Assembly: GCA_945874535.1 (NCBI GenBank)
Contig: CAMCGZ010000008.1
Location: 43,600-107,599, forward strand
Direction: 5' to 3'
DNA: 64,000 nt
Origin: Bdellovibrio sp. ZAP7
Lineage (GTDB): Bacteria; Bdellovibrionota; UBA1018; CAIMNF01
The notes beneath the pieces are model-generated. The model saw nothing but the letters and a program-made list of their open reading frames with translations, had not been told where the DNA came from and did no database searches. This document shows positions 1 to 7,387 of this stretch, piece after piece. Positions within the stretch are counted from its first letter, which is position 1. Each line of letters starts with the position of its first letter. The position numbers were made by a program, and so were the translations under genes.

Positions 1-2
1 TT

Positions 3-47
3 GCCGCAGCTCGTGAGCTGGTGCTCCAAAAGCTGTCAAAAAACTGA
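3..47 (+). CDS. C-terminal end of a gene cut by the window start
   Basis: Frame 3 reads AAARELVLQKLSKN and then TGA. The helix-like, charged composition looks like a real protein C-terminus, and the next plus-strand gene begins about 130 bases later. Only 14 codons are visible, so the product cannot be named. It could also be chance, since frame 1 is open for 21 codons. Confidence 0.3.
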   Translation, partial: AAARELVLQKLSKN

Positions 48-179
48 CGCATCTTTCTACCGGTAGAACGATTTAAGACTCAAGCCGTGTCCTTCCGGAC
101 CCGATGAGTGAATGGGCACGGACGCCCGAAGTGTTGCCAGGGATGCGGCAGGAATCGTTACGCCTCATGGAGAGGAAAC

Positions 180-590
180 ATGAAGAGCAAATTTGGAATT
201 GCCGCACTGATCGGATTCGCATGCATCCTCGAGATGTTCATGCCTGCACGTGCCCTCGGCGCAGACTACAGTGTCTATGAGGTCTACCGTGCCATCGACC
301 TCGGGGAGTCGGACCGTCCACCCCCCAAAGAAATTTTTGTGAACATGGGAAGCAACCAGGGCGTGAAAAAAGGCTCGGTGCTCGATGTGTACCGCAAGGT
401 CGTGAGTTTTGACATCCTGTCGGAGAAGGTCGGGGGAGAGCACATGATTCCCGTTGGCCGGATCAAGGTCATACACGCCGACGAAAAAACCGCCATTGCG
501 CGAGTGGATCGCTATGTTTCGCTGGAGCAGGAGGTTTCCCTCCTGCCCCAAACGGTGATGATCGGTGATCTGGTCCGCCTAGCCCGCTGA
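180..590 (+). CDS. Exported protein with FlgT C-terminal-like domain
   Basis: The ATG at 180 follows GGAGAGGAAAC, a good ribosome-binding site. It is preferred over the upstream ORF start because it opens a signal peptide (MKSKFGIAALIGFACILEMFMPARALGA). The mature part of about 110 residues has the pattern 'VNMGSNQGVKKGSVLDVYRK...PVGRIKVIHADEKTAIARV'. That resembles the small beta-barrel (SH3-like) C-terminal domain of FlgT-type envelope proteins. The protein is therefore probably periplasmic. No flagellar genes are nearby, so a flagellar role is not supported. The gene converges with ssb and overlaps its 3' end by 12 bases. Family resemblance is inferred from pattern only. Confidence 0.6.
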   Translation: MKSKFGIAALIGFACILEMFMPARALGADYSVYEVYRAIDLGESDRPPPKEIFVNMGSNQGVKKGSVLDVYRKVVSFDILSEKVGGEHMIPVGRIKVIHADEKTAIARVDRYVSLEQEVSLLPQTVMIGDLVRLAR

Positions 591-959
591 AGCCCCCTCT
601 TCTGCAAGAGGGGTTTCCGGAGTCGCTTCGGATTTCGGTTTCGAGTGCAAAAAGTGAAGCTGGTCCGCGTGCACCTCGTGCAAGTAATGGACTTCGCCTT
701 CCTCGTCTTCGTACTTCCGGACACGGATTCCGCCCTCGACCAACAGGGGCATTCCTTTTTTGAGTTCCTGCTCGGCGAGTTCCGCGGGGCGCCCCCAGGC
801 GACGATCCGGTGCCAGGTGGTTTCTCCCTCGTTTTTAGTCCGGTTCCAGAATTCCGTCGCCAAGCTGAAGTTAGCCACGGGGATACCGGTCTTGGTCTGT
901 CTCACCACCGGATCATTGCCGATTCGTCCCAGTAACATGACGCGATTGATGTCTCTCAT
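579..959 (-). CDS. ssb: Single-stranded DNA-binding protein
   Basis: The protein binds single-stranded DNA during replication and repair. An OB fold occupies roughly residues 1-105, with the typical opening 'MRDINRVMLLGRIGNDPVVRQTKTGIPVANFSLAT' and 'TTWHRIVAWGRPAELAEQELKKGMPLLVEG'. The start is fixed by AAGGAGG just upstream of the ATG. At 126 residues it is short: the glycine/proline-rich linker is only about 20 residues. The tail ends LAEEGASAG and lacks the acidic DDIPF-like tip that recruits partner proteins in most bacterial SSBs. It may be a secondary SSB paralogue. The last codons overlap the convergent neighbour and its terminator. Confidence 0.9.
   Translation of the reverse strand: MRDINRVMLLGRIGNDPVVRQTKTGIPVANFSLATEFWNRTKNEGETTWHRIVAWGRPAELAEQELKKGMPLLVEGGIRVRKYEDEEGEVHYLHEVHADQLHFLHSKPKSEATPETPLAEEGASAG
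594..616 (+). terminator. Intrinsic terminator of the 180-590 gene, inside the ssb 3' end
   Basis: CCCCTCTT-CTGC-AAGAGGGG-TTT gives a perfect 8-bp stem with a 4-base loop and a short T run just after the plus-strand stop codon. The same bases encode the last residues of SSB on the other strand, so the terminator constrains the SSB tail. Confidence 0.6.
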
Positions 960-1007
960 GAATCCTCCTTTTTTAGGTTGTGTTGACCGGACAGGGTTGC
1001 GATTCTT

Positions 1008-2198
1008 GTGCCAATGCAGTGGAAGCCCTTACGCCCCGGATTCGGACTCGCAGGCAGGATCGACCGGACCCTGGTCGATCGGGTCGGGGTGAATGGTGTT
1101 GAGTCGCTGTTTCGAGCTGGAACCGACGATTACTGGATGGAGCAAGCCCTGATCGAGTCGATGAACTCGGTTGGCATCTCCGCACCGAATCCCGGAGTGG
1201 GGTGTGTGATCGTCAAGAATGGTCGTGAGCTGGCTCGAGGCCACACTCAAGCTTGGAAGCAGGCTCATGCGGAGCGCATGGCCTTCCATGCTTTGCCTCA
1301 GGATGCGGACCTGGAGGGAGCGGAGGTCTTCGTCACACTCGAGCCGTGTTCGCATACCGGATTCCAGCCCCCTTGTTCGGACCTTTTCCCGGGGCGAGGC
1401 ATTGCCCGAATCGTCGTGGCGACAGTGGATCCGGATCCGCGGGTGAGTGGAGAGGGGCTCCGTCGGCTGGCGACTTCAGGTGTTCGGGTCGAGACCGGAG
1501 TGCTGGAGCCCGAGGTTCGGGCCTCGCTGTTTCCGTTCACGAAGACCCGGGGGCCGAAGAAAACCGTTTGGGTGGCCAAGTGGGCCCGGATGCCATCGGG
1601 GCATTTGGCCGATGTCGACGGGAACTCGAAATGGATCACGAACGCCAAGTCTCGCGCTTACACCCACTGGCTCCGGCAGAAGTACGATGCGGTGGTGGTC
1701 GGTGCCCGCACCTTTCTGGTCGATCGACCCGCACTGACAGTTCGGGATTGTGCACTCCCCAGGCAACGACAACCCGAGCGCGTGGTGTTCGATCCGAGAG
1801 GTGAACTCCTGAGCCTGCCTGAATCGGAGCTCGAGTGTTTTCGGGTGTTGGTCTGCAATGATCTCCTTCCCGAGCCCAGGCGCGACGGGACCGTATTCGT
1901 CGGAATGGATGCGACACCGGAGTCTCCCGATCTCGGGCTGGTTTTCAAAAGCACGCTCGAATCGATGAACTTCGAGAAGCCGCTTCAGAGTGTGATGGTA
2001 GAAGGGGGGGCGCGCTTGCTCCGGACCTTGTTTGAATCCGGAGTTTTTGATGCAGCGCACACTTTCACTGGCGCTCAAAAATTCGATCGGCTCTCCGCTA
2101 GGGAGTGGCTCGAGTCTGGGCCGGGTGCCGGATTCAGTCCCTGCACCCATCATGTTTTTGACGAGGATGTCTTGCAGGAATGGGTGAAAGAGGATTAA
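1008..2198 (+). CDS. ribD: Bifunctional riboflavin biosynthesis deaminase/reductase RibD
   Basis: RibD deaminates and then reduces the GTP-derived pyrimidine intermediate of riboflavin synthesis. The N-terminal deaminase domain (about residues 38-185) holds the zinc site HAE (about 87-89) and PCSHTGFQPPC. The C-terminal reductase domain shows 'VVGARTFLVDRPALTVRD' and 'VMVEGGARLLRTLFESG'. The track start is GTG 1008; ATG 1014 and GTG 1089 are in frame. The true start must lie before the conserved DDYWMEQAL, which leaves a tail of up to about 38 residues of unclear value. ribF is in the window at 45.6 kb but not linked. I see no FMN riboswitch in the 48-base gap behind ssb. Confidence 0.9.
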   Translation: MPMQWKPLRPGFGLAGRIDRTLVDRVGVNGVESLFRAGTDDYWMEQALIESMNSVGISAPNPGVGCVIVKNGRELARGHTQAWKQAHAERMAFHALPQDADLEGAEVFVTLEPCSHTGFQPPCSDLFPGRGIARIVVATVDPDPRVSGEGLRRLATSGVRVETGVLEPEVRASLFPFTKTRGPKKTVWVAKWARMPSGHLADVDGNSKWITNAKSRAYTHWLRQKYDAVVVGARTFLVDRPALTVRDCALPRQRQPERVVFDPRGELLSLPESELECFRVLVCNDLLPEPRRDGTVFVGMDATPESPDLGLVFKSTLESMNFEKPLQSVMVEGGARLLRTLFESGVFDAAHTFTGAQKFDRLSAREWLESGPGAGFSPCTHHVFDEDVLQEWVKED

Positions 2199-2235
2199 AT
2201 GGTGCGAGCTAACCCAACCTTGAGGAGACAAAAAG

Positions 2236-2712
2236 ATGAATAAACTGGTCATGTTGCTGCTTGCCGCTACACTCGCGGCGCCTGCGTGTTCCAAAAAGCC
2301 GAAGCCCGACGAGTCCGGCCTGGCTTCCGCCGCGAATGCCGACGAGAACATCGGTGATTCCGACCATGGCAATGCCATGGGACTTCAGTCGATCCAATTC
2401 GGCTACGATGCTTACGTCCTCGACGGAAAAGCGAAAGAAATCCTGAAAGCCAACGCCCAGATCCTGAAAGACAAGACTTCGCTCAAGGTCCAGGTCGAAG
2501 GCCATTGCGATCAGCGCGGTGGAATTCAGTACAACGTCGCTCTGGGCGAAAAACGCGCCAACTCGGTGAAGAAATTCCTGGTTGAGCTTGGCGTTTCTGC
2601 TGATCACGTATCGGTGATCAGTTTCGGTAAGGAAAAACTCCTCGACCAAGGGACGACTGAAGAAGCGTATGCCCGCAATCGTCGCGCGAACTTCGTCGTA
2701 ACCGCACGGTGA
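2236..2712 (+). CDS. pal: Peptidoglycan-associated lipoprotein Pal (OmpA family)
   Basis: A lipoprotein signal (MNKLVMLLLAATLAAPAC) with its cysteine near residue 19 is followed by a linker and an OmpA-like domain (about residues 50-158). That domain carries 'FGYDAYVLDGKAKEILKANAQIL', 'VEGHCDQRGGIQYNVALGEKRANSVKKFL' and 'NRRANFVV'. It anchors the outer membrane to peptidoglycan. The start follows TTGAGGAGACAAAAAG. Downstream are two lipoproteins, the second a CpoB/YbgF-like TPR protein, as in Tol-Pal loci. No tolQRAB is present here; those genes may lie elsewhere. A strong terminator hairpin begins 21 bases after the stop. Confidence 0.93.
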   Translation: MNKLVMLLLAATLAAPACSKKPKPDESGLASAANADENIGDSDHGNAMGLQSIQFGYDAYVLDGKAKEILKANAQILKDKTSLKVQVEGHCDQRGGIQYNVALGEKRANSVKKFLVELGVSADHVSVISFGKEKLLDQGTTEEAYARNRRANFVVTAR

Positions 2713-2729
2713 ACGGAAGAAAGAAATCC

Positions 2730-3164
2730 ATGAAAAGGGGGCTCCTGGTAGCCCCCTTTTTTTTGGCATCTTGCTCGGTGACCGCAGTCCGCCCGGCACA
2801 AGAGATGTCCAACATGGAAGTGAGCATCCGAGCCGCAAAAGAAGTGAATGCGGATACTCTCGCCCCTGAACTGTACCGGATGTCGAACGAAGTGGGTTTG
2901 CAAGCGAGGCAGGCTTACCGGCTGAAGAACTTCAAAGCCGCGAAGAAGCTGTCGGACGAGGCGCGTGCTTATGCCGAACGGGCTGAATTCGAAGCGATCC
3001 GGAACGGTGCCAAACGCGATCTGGTTCCGGCCGATCCCCTGGCTGACCCGTCTTACGCGCCGGTTCCCCTGTCGACCCCGGTCGAAGGGAGCGCATTTGA
3101 TGCGCCCAAGCCCCCGGGTGGCGCGCCTCCTCCGCCTCCGGGCGGGGTTCCCAATCCTCCCTGA
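2730..3164 (+). CDS. DUF4398-like envelope lipoprotein
   Basis: ATG 2730 is chosen over the track start because it gives a short lipoprotein signal, MKRGLLVAPFFLASC, with lipobox LASC. The body (about residues 30-100) is a helical segment, 'MEVSIRAAKEVNADTLAPELYRMSNEVGLQARQAYRLKNFKAAKKLSDEARAYAERAE'. It matches the style of DUF4398 proteins, which often sit with Pal/OmpA genes. The tail is proline/glycine-rich and ends PPPPPGGVPNPP. The signal-peptide codons form an intrinsic terminator hairpin. It lies between pal and the YbgF-like gene, so a Tol-Pal-related envelope role is inferred. Confidence 0.75.
   Translation: MKRGLLVAPFFLASCSVTAVRPAQEMSNMEVSIRAAKEVNADTLAPELYRMSNEVGLQARQAYRLKNFKAAKKLSDEARAYAERAEFEAIRNGAKRDLVPADPLADPSYAPVPLSTPVEGSAFDAPKPPGGAPPPPPGGVPNPP
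2733..2764 (+). terminator. Strong intrinsic terminator embedded in the next gene's signal peptide codons
   Basis: AAAAGGGGGCT-CCTGGT-AGCCCCCTTTT is a perfect 11-bp stem with a 6-base loop, and the T tract runs to eight Ts (2757-2764). It follows the pal stop codon. Its bases are codons 2-12 of the 2730-3164 lipoprotein, so it sits inside a reading frame. It could end most pal transcripts and so set a high Pal to low downstream ratio. Confidence 0.8.
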
Positions 3165-3182
3165 AAGTGAGACATTCTTCAC

Positions 3183-4037
3183 ATGAGGTTTGATGGATCC
3201 CGTTTTCTGCTTGTTCTATTCTTATTTTCCGCTTCTTGTGTGACCACACGCGAACAATTGAACCAAATGCGGAAAGAGGGCCCTGAAGGCGCGCCTCCTG
3301 CCGAGGAGCCCGCTCGCCCGGTGAAGAGCGAGGAGCTCGCACCAGTGAAAACCGTTCCCGAAACCGCGCCGACCCCGGTAGCAACCCCGGAGCCCACTCC
3401 GGCTCAGGTGGCTCCGCCCTTCGCGCTTCCACCTTCGACTCCGTCGCCGACTCCGGTTCCGGTATTAAAGCCCGAAGTGACCGATTACGGTGTGGAAGAA
3501 CTCCGCGCCGAACTGGCCCGTGTGGCGGGTCTGGCCGAAGAATACCGACACGACAAAGAGAAGTCCGAGACGGCCTCCGCCGAGGCACTCAAGAAAGCTC
3601 AAGAGCGAATTGCCCAACTCGAAAAGCAGTTGAAGGACCTCACGCCTGAAGTCCCGACCCTGCCCGAAGGAAAGTCGAACTTCCAAGCCGGCAAAGACGC
3701 TTACCTTGCCGGGAACTTCGATGAGGCGGTTCACTTCTTCACTCAAGCACTCAGTGTATCCGAGTCCGGCAAAGAGGCCGAGGAGGCGACTTTCCTCCGT
3801 GCCGAGACTCAATTCAAAAAGAAGCAGTACAACAAGGCGATTTTGGACTATTCACGATTGGCCGAGAAGTTTCCGAAATCCGCTTATCATCCGAAAGCCA
3901 TTCTGAAAATCGCCGAAAGCTTCGAGGCGCTCGGCAACAAGGATGAGGCCAAGGGATTTTACTCGGAGTTGATCGACAAATTCCCGAAGACCGCCGAAGG
4001 CATGCTGGCCAAGAAGCGCCTGAAGGCCAAACCATGA
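3183..4037 (+). CDS. CpoB/YbgF-like TPR lipoprotein
   Basis: The signal peptide ends in lipobox SASC (about residue 19). A long proline-rich stretch follows (about residues 40-95), then a coiled coil ('EELRAELARVAGLAEEYRHDKEKSETASAEALKKAQERIAQLEKQLKDL'). The end is a set of tetratricopeptide repeats (about 170-284) with 'AYLAGNFDEAVHFFTQAL' and 'KKQYNKAILDYSRLAEKFPKSAYHPKAILKIAESFEALGNKDEAKGFYSELIDKFPKT'. The coiled coil plus TPR plan and the position behind pal fit CpoB/YbgF, which coordinates outer-membrane constriction with wall synthesis. It is a lipoprotein here rather than the soluble periplasmic form. Its stop overlaps tsaD by ATGA. Confidence 0.8.
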   Translation: MRFDGSRFLLVLFLFSASCVTTREQLNQMRKEGPEGAPPAEEPARPVKSEELAPVKTVPETAPTPVATPEPTPAQVAPPFALPPSTPSPTPVPVLKPEVTDYGVEELRAELARVAGLAEEYRHDKEKSETASAEALKKAQERIAQLEKQLKDLTPEVPTLPEGKSNFQAGKDAYLAGNFDEAVHFFTQALSVSESGKEAEEATFLRAETQFKKKQYNKAILDYSRLAEKFPKSAYHPKAILKIAESFEALGNKDEAKGFYSELIDKFPKTAEGMLAKKRLKAKP

Positions 4038-5092
4038 GTCTCATCCTCGGAATCGAAACCTCTTGCGACGAATGCAGCGCCTCGGTTCTTCATCATGAGG
4101 GGCAGCGGTTGAACCCCCTCTCGGTGGCGACTTTCTCGCAAATCGAGCTGCATCAGCCATTCGGCGGAGTGGTTCCGGAGGTCGCCTCGAGGAATCACCT
4201 CGAACAGATCGAGCCTGTGATCTTCGAGGCGCTCGATCGGGCCAAGGTCGAGATCGCCGATCTGGATGCGATTGCTGTCACCAATCGTCCGGGCCTGATC
4301 GGGGCCCTGTTGGTCGGGGTCACAGCCGCCAAGGCCATGGCCTACGCCAAGCAGAAACCGCTCGTGCCGGTTCATCATCTGGAAGGTCATCTCATGAGCG
4401 CCTTCCTGCATTCCGAAAAACACGATCCGAAACGGATCGAATTTCCAGCCGTATTCCTGATGGTCTCGGGTGGTCACACCCATTTGCATCACATTGAGTC
4501 CGCTCCGGATCAATGGAGCGCCACCCTGCTCCGGGATTCTTTGATCGGACGATCGATCGACGATGCGGCAGGAGAAGCGTTCGACAAAACGGCCAAGATC
4601 CTGGGCTACCCCTATCCGGGCGGTCGATGGATCGACGAGGCCTCGAAGGGCGGAGATCCGAAAGCCTTCGAGTTGCCCCGGGGGCTCAAACAAAAAGACA
4701 GTTTTGATTTCTCATTCAGCGGATTGAAGACAGCCGTCCTGCTGCTGGCAAAACGACTCGAACAGGAAAAAACCCTCGATGCGGCCATTCCTGATTTGTG
4801 TGCGAGCATCCAGGAAGCGATTCTCGATCCCCTGATCCAGAAGGCACTCTTGCTCGCGCGCCAGAAAAAAGCGAAGTCCATCGTGGTCGTGGGCGGGGTC
4901 GCGGCCAACTCAAGATTGCGTGCGCGACTTGCTGCTGAATCTCCTGTACCGGTGATGGTTCCCGATCTGCGGTACTGCACCGACAACGCCGCCATGATCG
5001 CTGCGGCCGGGGCCATTCGATTCGCTCAAGGGCAGGGGCTCGAGTCTTCCGCATTTCTCAAACTGAACGCCTTTGCAATCGCGGAGCACTGA
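4034..5092 (+). CDS. tsaD: tRNA N6-adenosine threonylcarbamoyltransferase TsaD
   Basis: TsaD transfers the threonylcarbamoyl group to A37 of ANN-decoding tRNAs, working with TsaB and TsaE. The length of 352 residues is normal. Family signatures are 'LGIETSCDECSASVL' at the N-terminus, the metal-binding 'HHLEGHLMSAF', 'VSGGHTHL', 'GRSIDDAAGEAFDKTAKILGYPYPGG' and 'VVVGGVAANSRLR' near the C-terminus. The ATG overlaps the upstream stop as ATGA, and rsmA starts two bases after its stop. It is therefore translationally coupled in a housekeeping operon. Confidence 0.95.
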   Translation: MSLILGIETSCDECSASVLHHEGQRLNPLSVATFSQIELHQPFGGVVPEVASRNHLEQIEPVIFEALDRAKVEIADLDAIAVTNRPGLIGALLVGVTAAKAMAYAKQKPLVPVHHLEGHLMSAFLHSEKHDPKRIEFPAVFLMVSGGHTHLHHIESAPDQWSATLLRDSLIGRSIDDAAGEAFDKTAKILGYPYPGGRWIDEASKGGDPKAFELPRGLKQKDSFDFSFSGLKTAVLLLAKRLEQEKTLDAAIPDLCASIQEAILDPLIQKALLLARQKKAKSIVVVGGVAANSRLRARLAAESPVPVMVPDLRYCTDNAAMIAAAGAIRFAQGQGLESSAFLKLNAFAIAEH

Positions 5093-5094
5093 AC

Positions 5095-5889
5095 ATGGCG
5101 ACCTTCGATAAACAGCGTGCATTCGGGCAGAATTTTTTGAAGGACGAAGGCGTCATCCGCTCCATTCGTGATGCGGCCCTTGAGGCAGTGAAACGACATG
5201 CTGGGCATGCTTTGCTCGAAATCGGACCCGGCAAGGGTGCGCTGACCCGGCCGCTCCTCGAGCACCTGCCGATCGAGGTTTCCTTTTACCTGGCTGAGCG
5301 TGACCGTGAGCTGATCGAGTACTGGGAGGGAGAATCCCGGGTGAAGAGTCTTTTAAAGGGAGATTTTCTGGACCATGAGGATTCGGTCCTCGATGCACTC
5401 GGACCCCTGGTGGTGGTTTCGAATCTGCCGTATTCCGCTGGTACGGCCATTGTGGTGAAGCTGGCCGAGCGTTCACAGCAGATTCCCGAGATGATCCTCA
5501 TGTTCCAAGCCGAGGTGGCCCGTCGCTTGCGTGCTGACCCCTCGACTCCGGACCGGGGCAGTTTGTCCCTCTACATTCAAAACGAATGGGATGTGGAGCG
5601 CTTGCTCCTCGTTCCACCCGAGGCCTTCCGTCCCGCCCCGAAAGTGATGTCCGAAGTGGTCCGGCTGACCCGGAGGAAAGAGCCCCGGATTGCGGTAGCG
5701 GACCCGGAGAATCGCGCTGCCTTCAATGCGCTCCTCAAGTGCGCCTTCGCCCACCGGCGCAAGATGCTCCGGGCCAACCTCAGCGGGACCCCTTGGCAAC
5801 AGGCGCTGGCAAAGTCAGGGGTGGATCCGACCAAAAGGGCGGAGGCACTCGAGTGGGACGAGTGGGTGGCCCTTTGGCAACATCGCTGA
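5095..5889 (+). CDS. rsmA: 16S rRNA dimethyladenosine transferase RsmA (KsgA)
   Basis: RsmA dimethylates two adjacent adenosines near the 3' end of 16S rRNA during 30S maturation. The protein opens with 'KQRAFGQNFLKDEGVIRSI', the family N-terminus. The SAM-binding 'LLEIGPGKGALTRPLLEHL' is at about residue 40, and the catalytic NLPY motif appears as 'VVSNLPYSAGTAIVVKL'. The C-terminal domain has 'FNALLKCAFAHRRKMLRANL'. The length of 264 residues is typical. It lies two bases behind tsaD, and the DUF502 gene follows. Confidence 0.95.
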   Translation: MATFDKQRAFGQNFLKDEGVIRSIRDAALEAVKRHAGHALLEIGPGKGALTRPLLEHLPIEVSFYLAERDRELIEYWEGESRVKSLLKGDFLDHEDSVLDALGPLVVVSNLPYSAGTAIVVKLAERSQQIPEMILMFQAEVARRLRADPSTPDRGSLSLYIQNEWDVERLLLVPPEAFRPAPKVMSEVVRLTRRKEPRIAVADPENRAAFNALLKCAFAHRRKMLRANLSGTPWQQALAKSGVDPTKRAEALEWDEWVALWQHR

Positions 5890-5924
5890 TTCCATGATAC
5901 TCAGATTTGAGGGAGATTTCGCAC

Positions 5925-6569
5925 GTGTCTGAATTCCGTAGCCGCATCAAACAGCCCCTCCTGATCGTGAAAGATCACTTTCTTTCGGGCTTGCTCGTGC
6001 TCGCGCCGATCTTGATCGTGGCGGTGGTGTTCCAGTGGATCTTCGGCGGCATCATGGCCTGGATGGAGCGGGGTCCGTTCCGGATCTTTTTCGACAATCC
6101 GGCAAGCGAGGTCGTGGGTGTGCTCCGCTTCCTGCTGATGATCGGCGTCCTGCTTTCGGGAGTGATGATCATTTCCGGAATCGGTTTTTTTTCGAGGCTC
6201 TATTTCGGCCAGAAGGTATTCGAGTGGCTCAAGGAGGGGATCGAGAAGATTCCATTCTTCGGAGCAATGTACTCCTCGCTCAATCAATTGTTTTCCGCGG
6301 TTTCTTCGAGCGGTGGAAAGCAGTTCAGCCGGGTGGTGTTTGTCGAATATCCTCGCAAGGAGTGTTGGGCGGTGGCCTTTGTGACCGGCCAGGCGGCTTT
6401 CAAGGGGCTTCCTCCCGGCTGCATCAGTGTGTTTGTTCCGACCGTACCGAATCCGACCGCCGGCTTCCACTTGATGGTCCGCGAGAGCGAAGTGATCGAG
6501 AGCGGTCTCAAGGTGGACGAGGCCTTCCGGCTCATCCTGAGTCTCGGAGTGGCGGTTCCCCATGAGTGA
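5925..6569 (+). CDS. DUF502 family inner-membrane protein
   Basis: The track begins at a TTG (5907), but the GTG at 5925 is better: GAGGGAG lies at the right distance before it. Two hydrophobic segments are clear, 'FLSGLLVLAPILIVAVVFQWIFGGIM' and 'VLRFLLMIGVLLSGVMIISGIGFFSRLYFG'. A soluble part follows with the DUF502 hallmarks 'KIPFFGAMYSSLNQLF', 'FSRVVFVEYPRKECWAVAFVTG' and 'VFVPTVPNPTAGFHLMV'. The molecular role of this family is not established. The gene overlaps smpB by eight bases and belongs to the same transcription unit. Confidence 0.85.
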   Translation: MSEFRSRIKQPLLIVKDHFLSGLLVLAPILIVAVVFQWIFGGIMAWMERGPFRIFFDNPASEVVGVLRFLLMIGVLLSGVMIISGIGFFSRLYFGQKVFEWLKEGIEKIPFFGAMYSSLNQLFSAVSSSGGKQFSRVVFVEYPRKECWAVAFVTGQAAFKGLPPGCISVFVPTVPNPTAGFHLMVRESEVIESGLKVDEAFRLILSLGVAVPHE

Positions 6570-7065
6570 GACGAAAGGCGGAGGCGAGAAGCTCATCGCC
6601 AGCAATCCCTCCGCGCGGGCGGATTTTTTTCTCGATGAGTTCGTCGAGGCCGGCATCGTCCTCCAAGGAACCGAGATCAAGAGTCTTCGGAACCAGAGTC
6701 CGAATCTGAAAGACTCTTTCGTGGAAGTGACCCATAAGAAGCGGGGAGAGAAGAACGCTCCCACTCTCGAGGCTTGGTTGGTCAACCTGCACATCGGGCC
6801 GTACTCGCACGGGAACATCTGGAACCACGAGCCGCGGAGGCGCCGGAAGCTCCTCTTGCACGCCCACCAGATCCGTAAGCTCTTCGGCGCCACGACTCAG
6901 GATGGCAAAACCATTGTTCCGACCCGGATGTACTTTTTGAAGGGGCGCGTCAAGGTGGAGATCGCGCTCGCCAAGGGCAAAAAGAAGGGCGACAAGCGGG
7001 AAGACCAGAAAAAGAGGAGTCAGAACCGCGAGATCGAACAGGCGATGAAGCGCAGCCGTCGTTGA
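6562..7065 (+). CDS. smpB: SsrA-binding protein SmpB
   Basis: SmpB carries tmRNA into stalled ribosomes for trans-translation. The beta-barrel core shows 'ASNPSARADFFLDEFVEAGIVLQGTEIKSLRNQSPNLKDSFVEV', 'NLHIGPYSHGNIWNHEPRRRRKLLLHAHQIRKL' and 'VPTRMYFLKGRVKVEIALAKGKK'. The basic C-terminal tail (KREDQKKRSQNREIEQAMKRSRR) is the part that probes the decoding centre. At 167 residues it is slightly longer than usual, with a charged N-terminal extension and a short insertion (KKRGEKNAP). The tmRNA gene was not found in this window. Confidence 0.95.
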   Translation: MSETKGGGEKLIASNPSARADFFLDEFVEAGIVLQGTEIKSLRNQSPNLKDSFVEVTHKKRGEKNAPTLEAWLVNLHIGPYSHGNIWNHEPRRRRKLLLHAHQIRKLFGATTQDGKTIVPTRMYFLKGRVKVEIALAKGKKKGDKREDQKKRSQNREIEQAMKRSRR

Positions 7066-7101
7066 TGGCATGAGCGAATGCAGGGGTGGGTGCGCCGCGT
7101 C

Positions 7102-7131
7102 TGGACAGGTTCAGGTCGCATCGTGTACAGT
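7102..7131 (+). promoter_or_regulatory. Candidate sigma-70 promoter of rpoZ
   Basis: TGGACA, 18 bases, then TACAGT, placed about 35 bases before the rpoZ start. This leaves a normal leader containing AAGGAG. It lies in the roughly 100-base gap behind smpB. Confidence 0.5.
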
Positions 7132-7165
7132 CTACGTTCTAGCAATCCCAAGGAGAAGAGTTGTC

Positions 7166-7387
7166 ATGGCAAGAGTTACGATTGAAGACTGTCTGGATCA
7201 CGTGGATAACATGTACGAGCTCATCCACTTGGCCACTCGCCGTTCGCGCCAGCTCTTCAAGGGCTCTGACTCACTCGTGAAGTGCAAAAACCGCACAATC
7301 GTCACCTCTCTTCGTGAGATCGCCGCAGGCAAAGTGAAGCCCCTCTACAAGGGCGAAGACGAAGCTCCACTCCCCGGCGAGCTGTGA
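7166..7387 (+). CDS. rpoZ: RNA polymerase omega subunit
   Basis: ATG 7166 is chosen because AAGGAG sits upstream and translation begins MARVTIEDCLDHVDNMYELIHLATRRSRQLFKG, the standard omega N-terminus. The longer track start is a shadow. The 73 residues include 'NRTIVTSLREIAAGKV', the second conserved helix of omega. It helps assemble and stabilise core RNA polymerase. The final bases GTGA overlap the start of the next gene, which is therefore coupled to rpoZ. Confidence 0.93.
   Translation: MARVTIEDCLDHVDNMYELIHLATRRSRQLFKGSDSLVKCKNRTIVTSLREIAAGKVKPLYKGEDEAPLPGEL

Noticed and set aside
95-160. CGATGAG...GGGC-ACGGAC-GCCC-GAA in the leader of the first gene, reminiscent of a hammerhead ribozyme core
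   Set aside because: Stem II does not directly follow CUGAUGA, the core reads CGATGAG, and no matching stem III cleavage site is evident. The part CCGTGTCC...GGGCACGG is only a simple hairpin.
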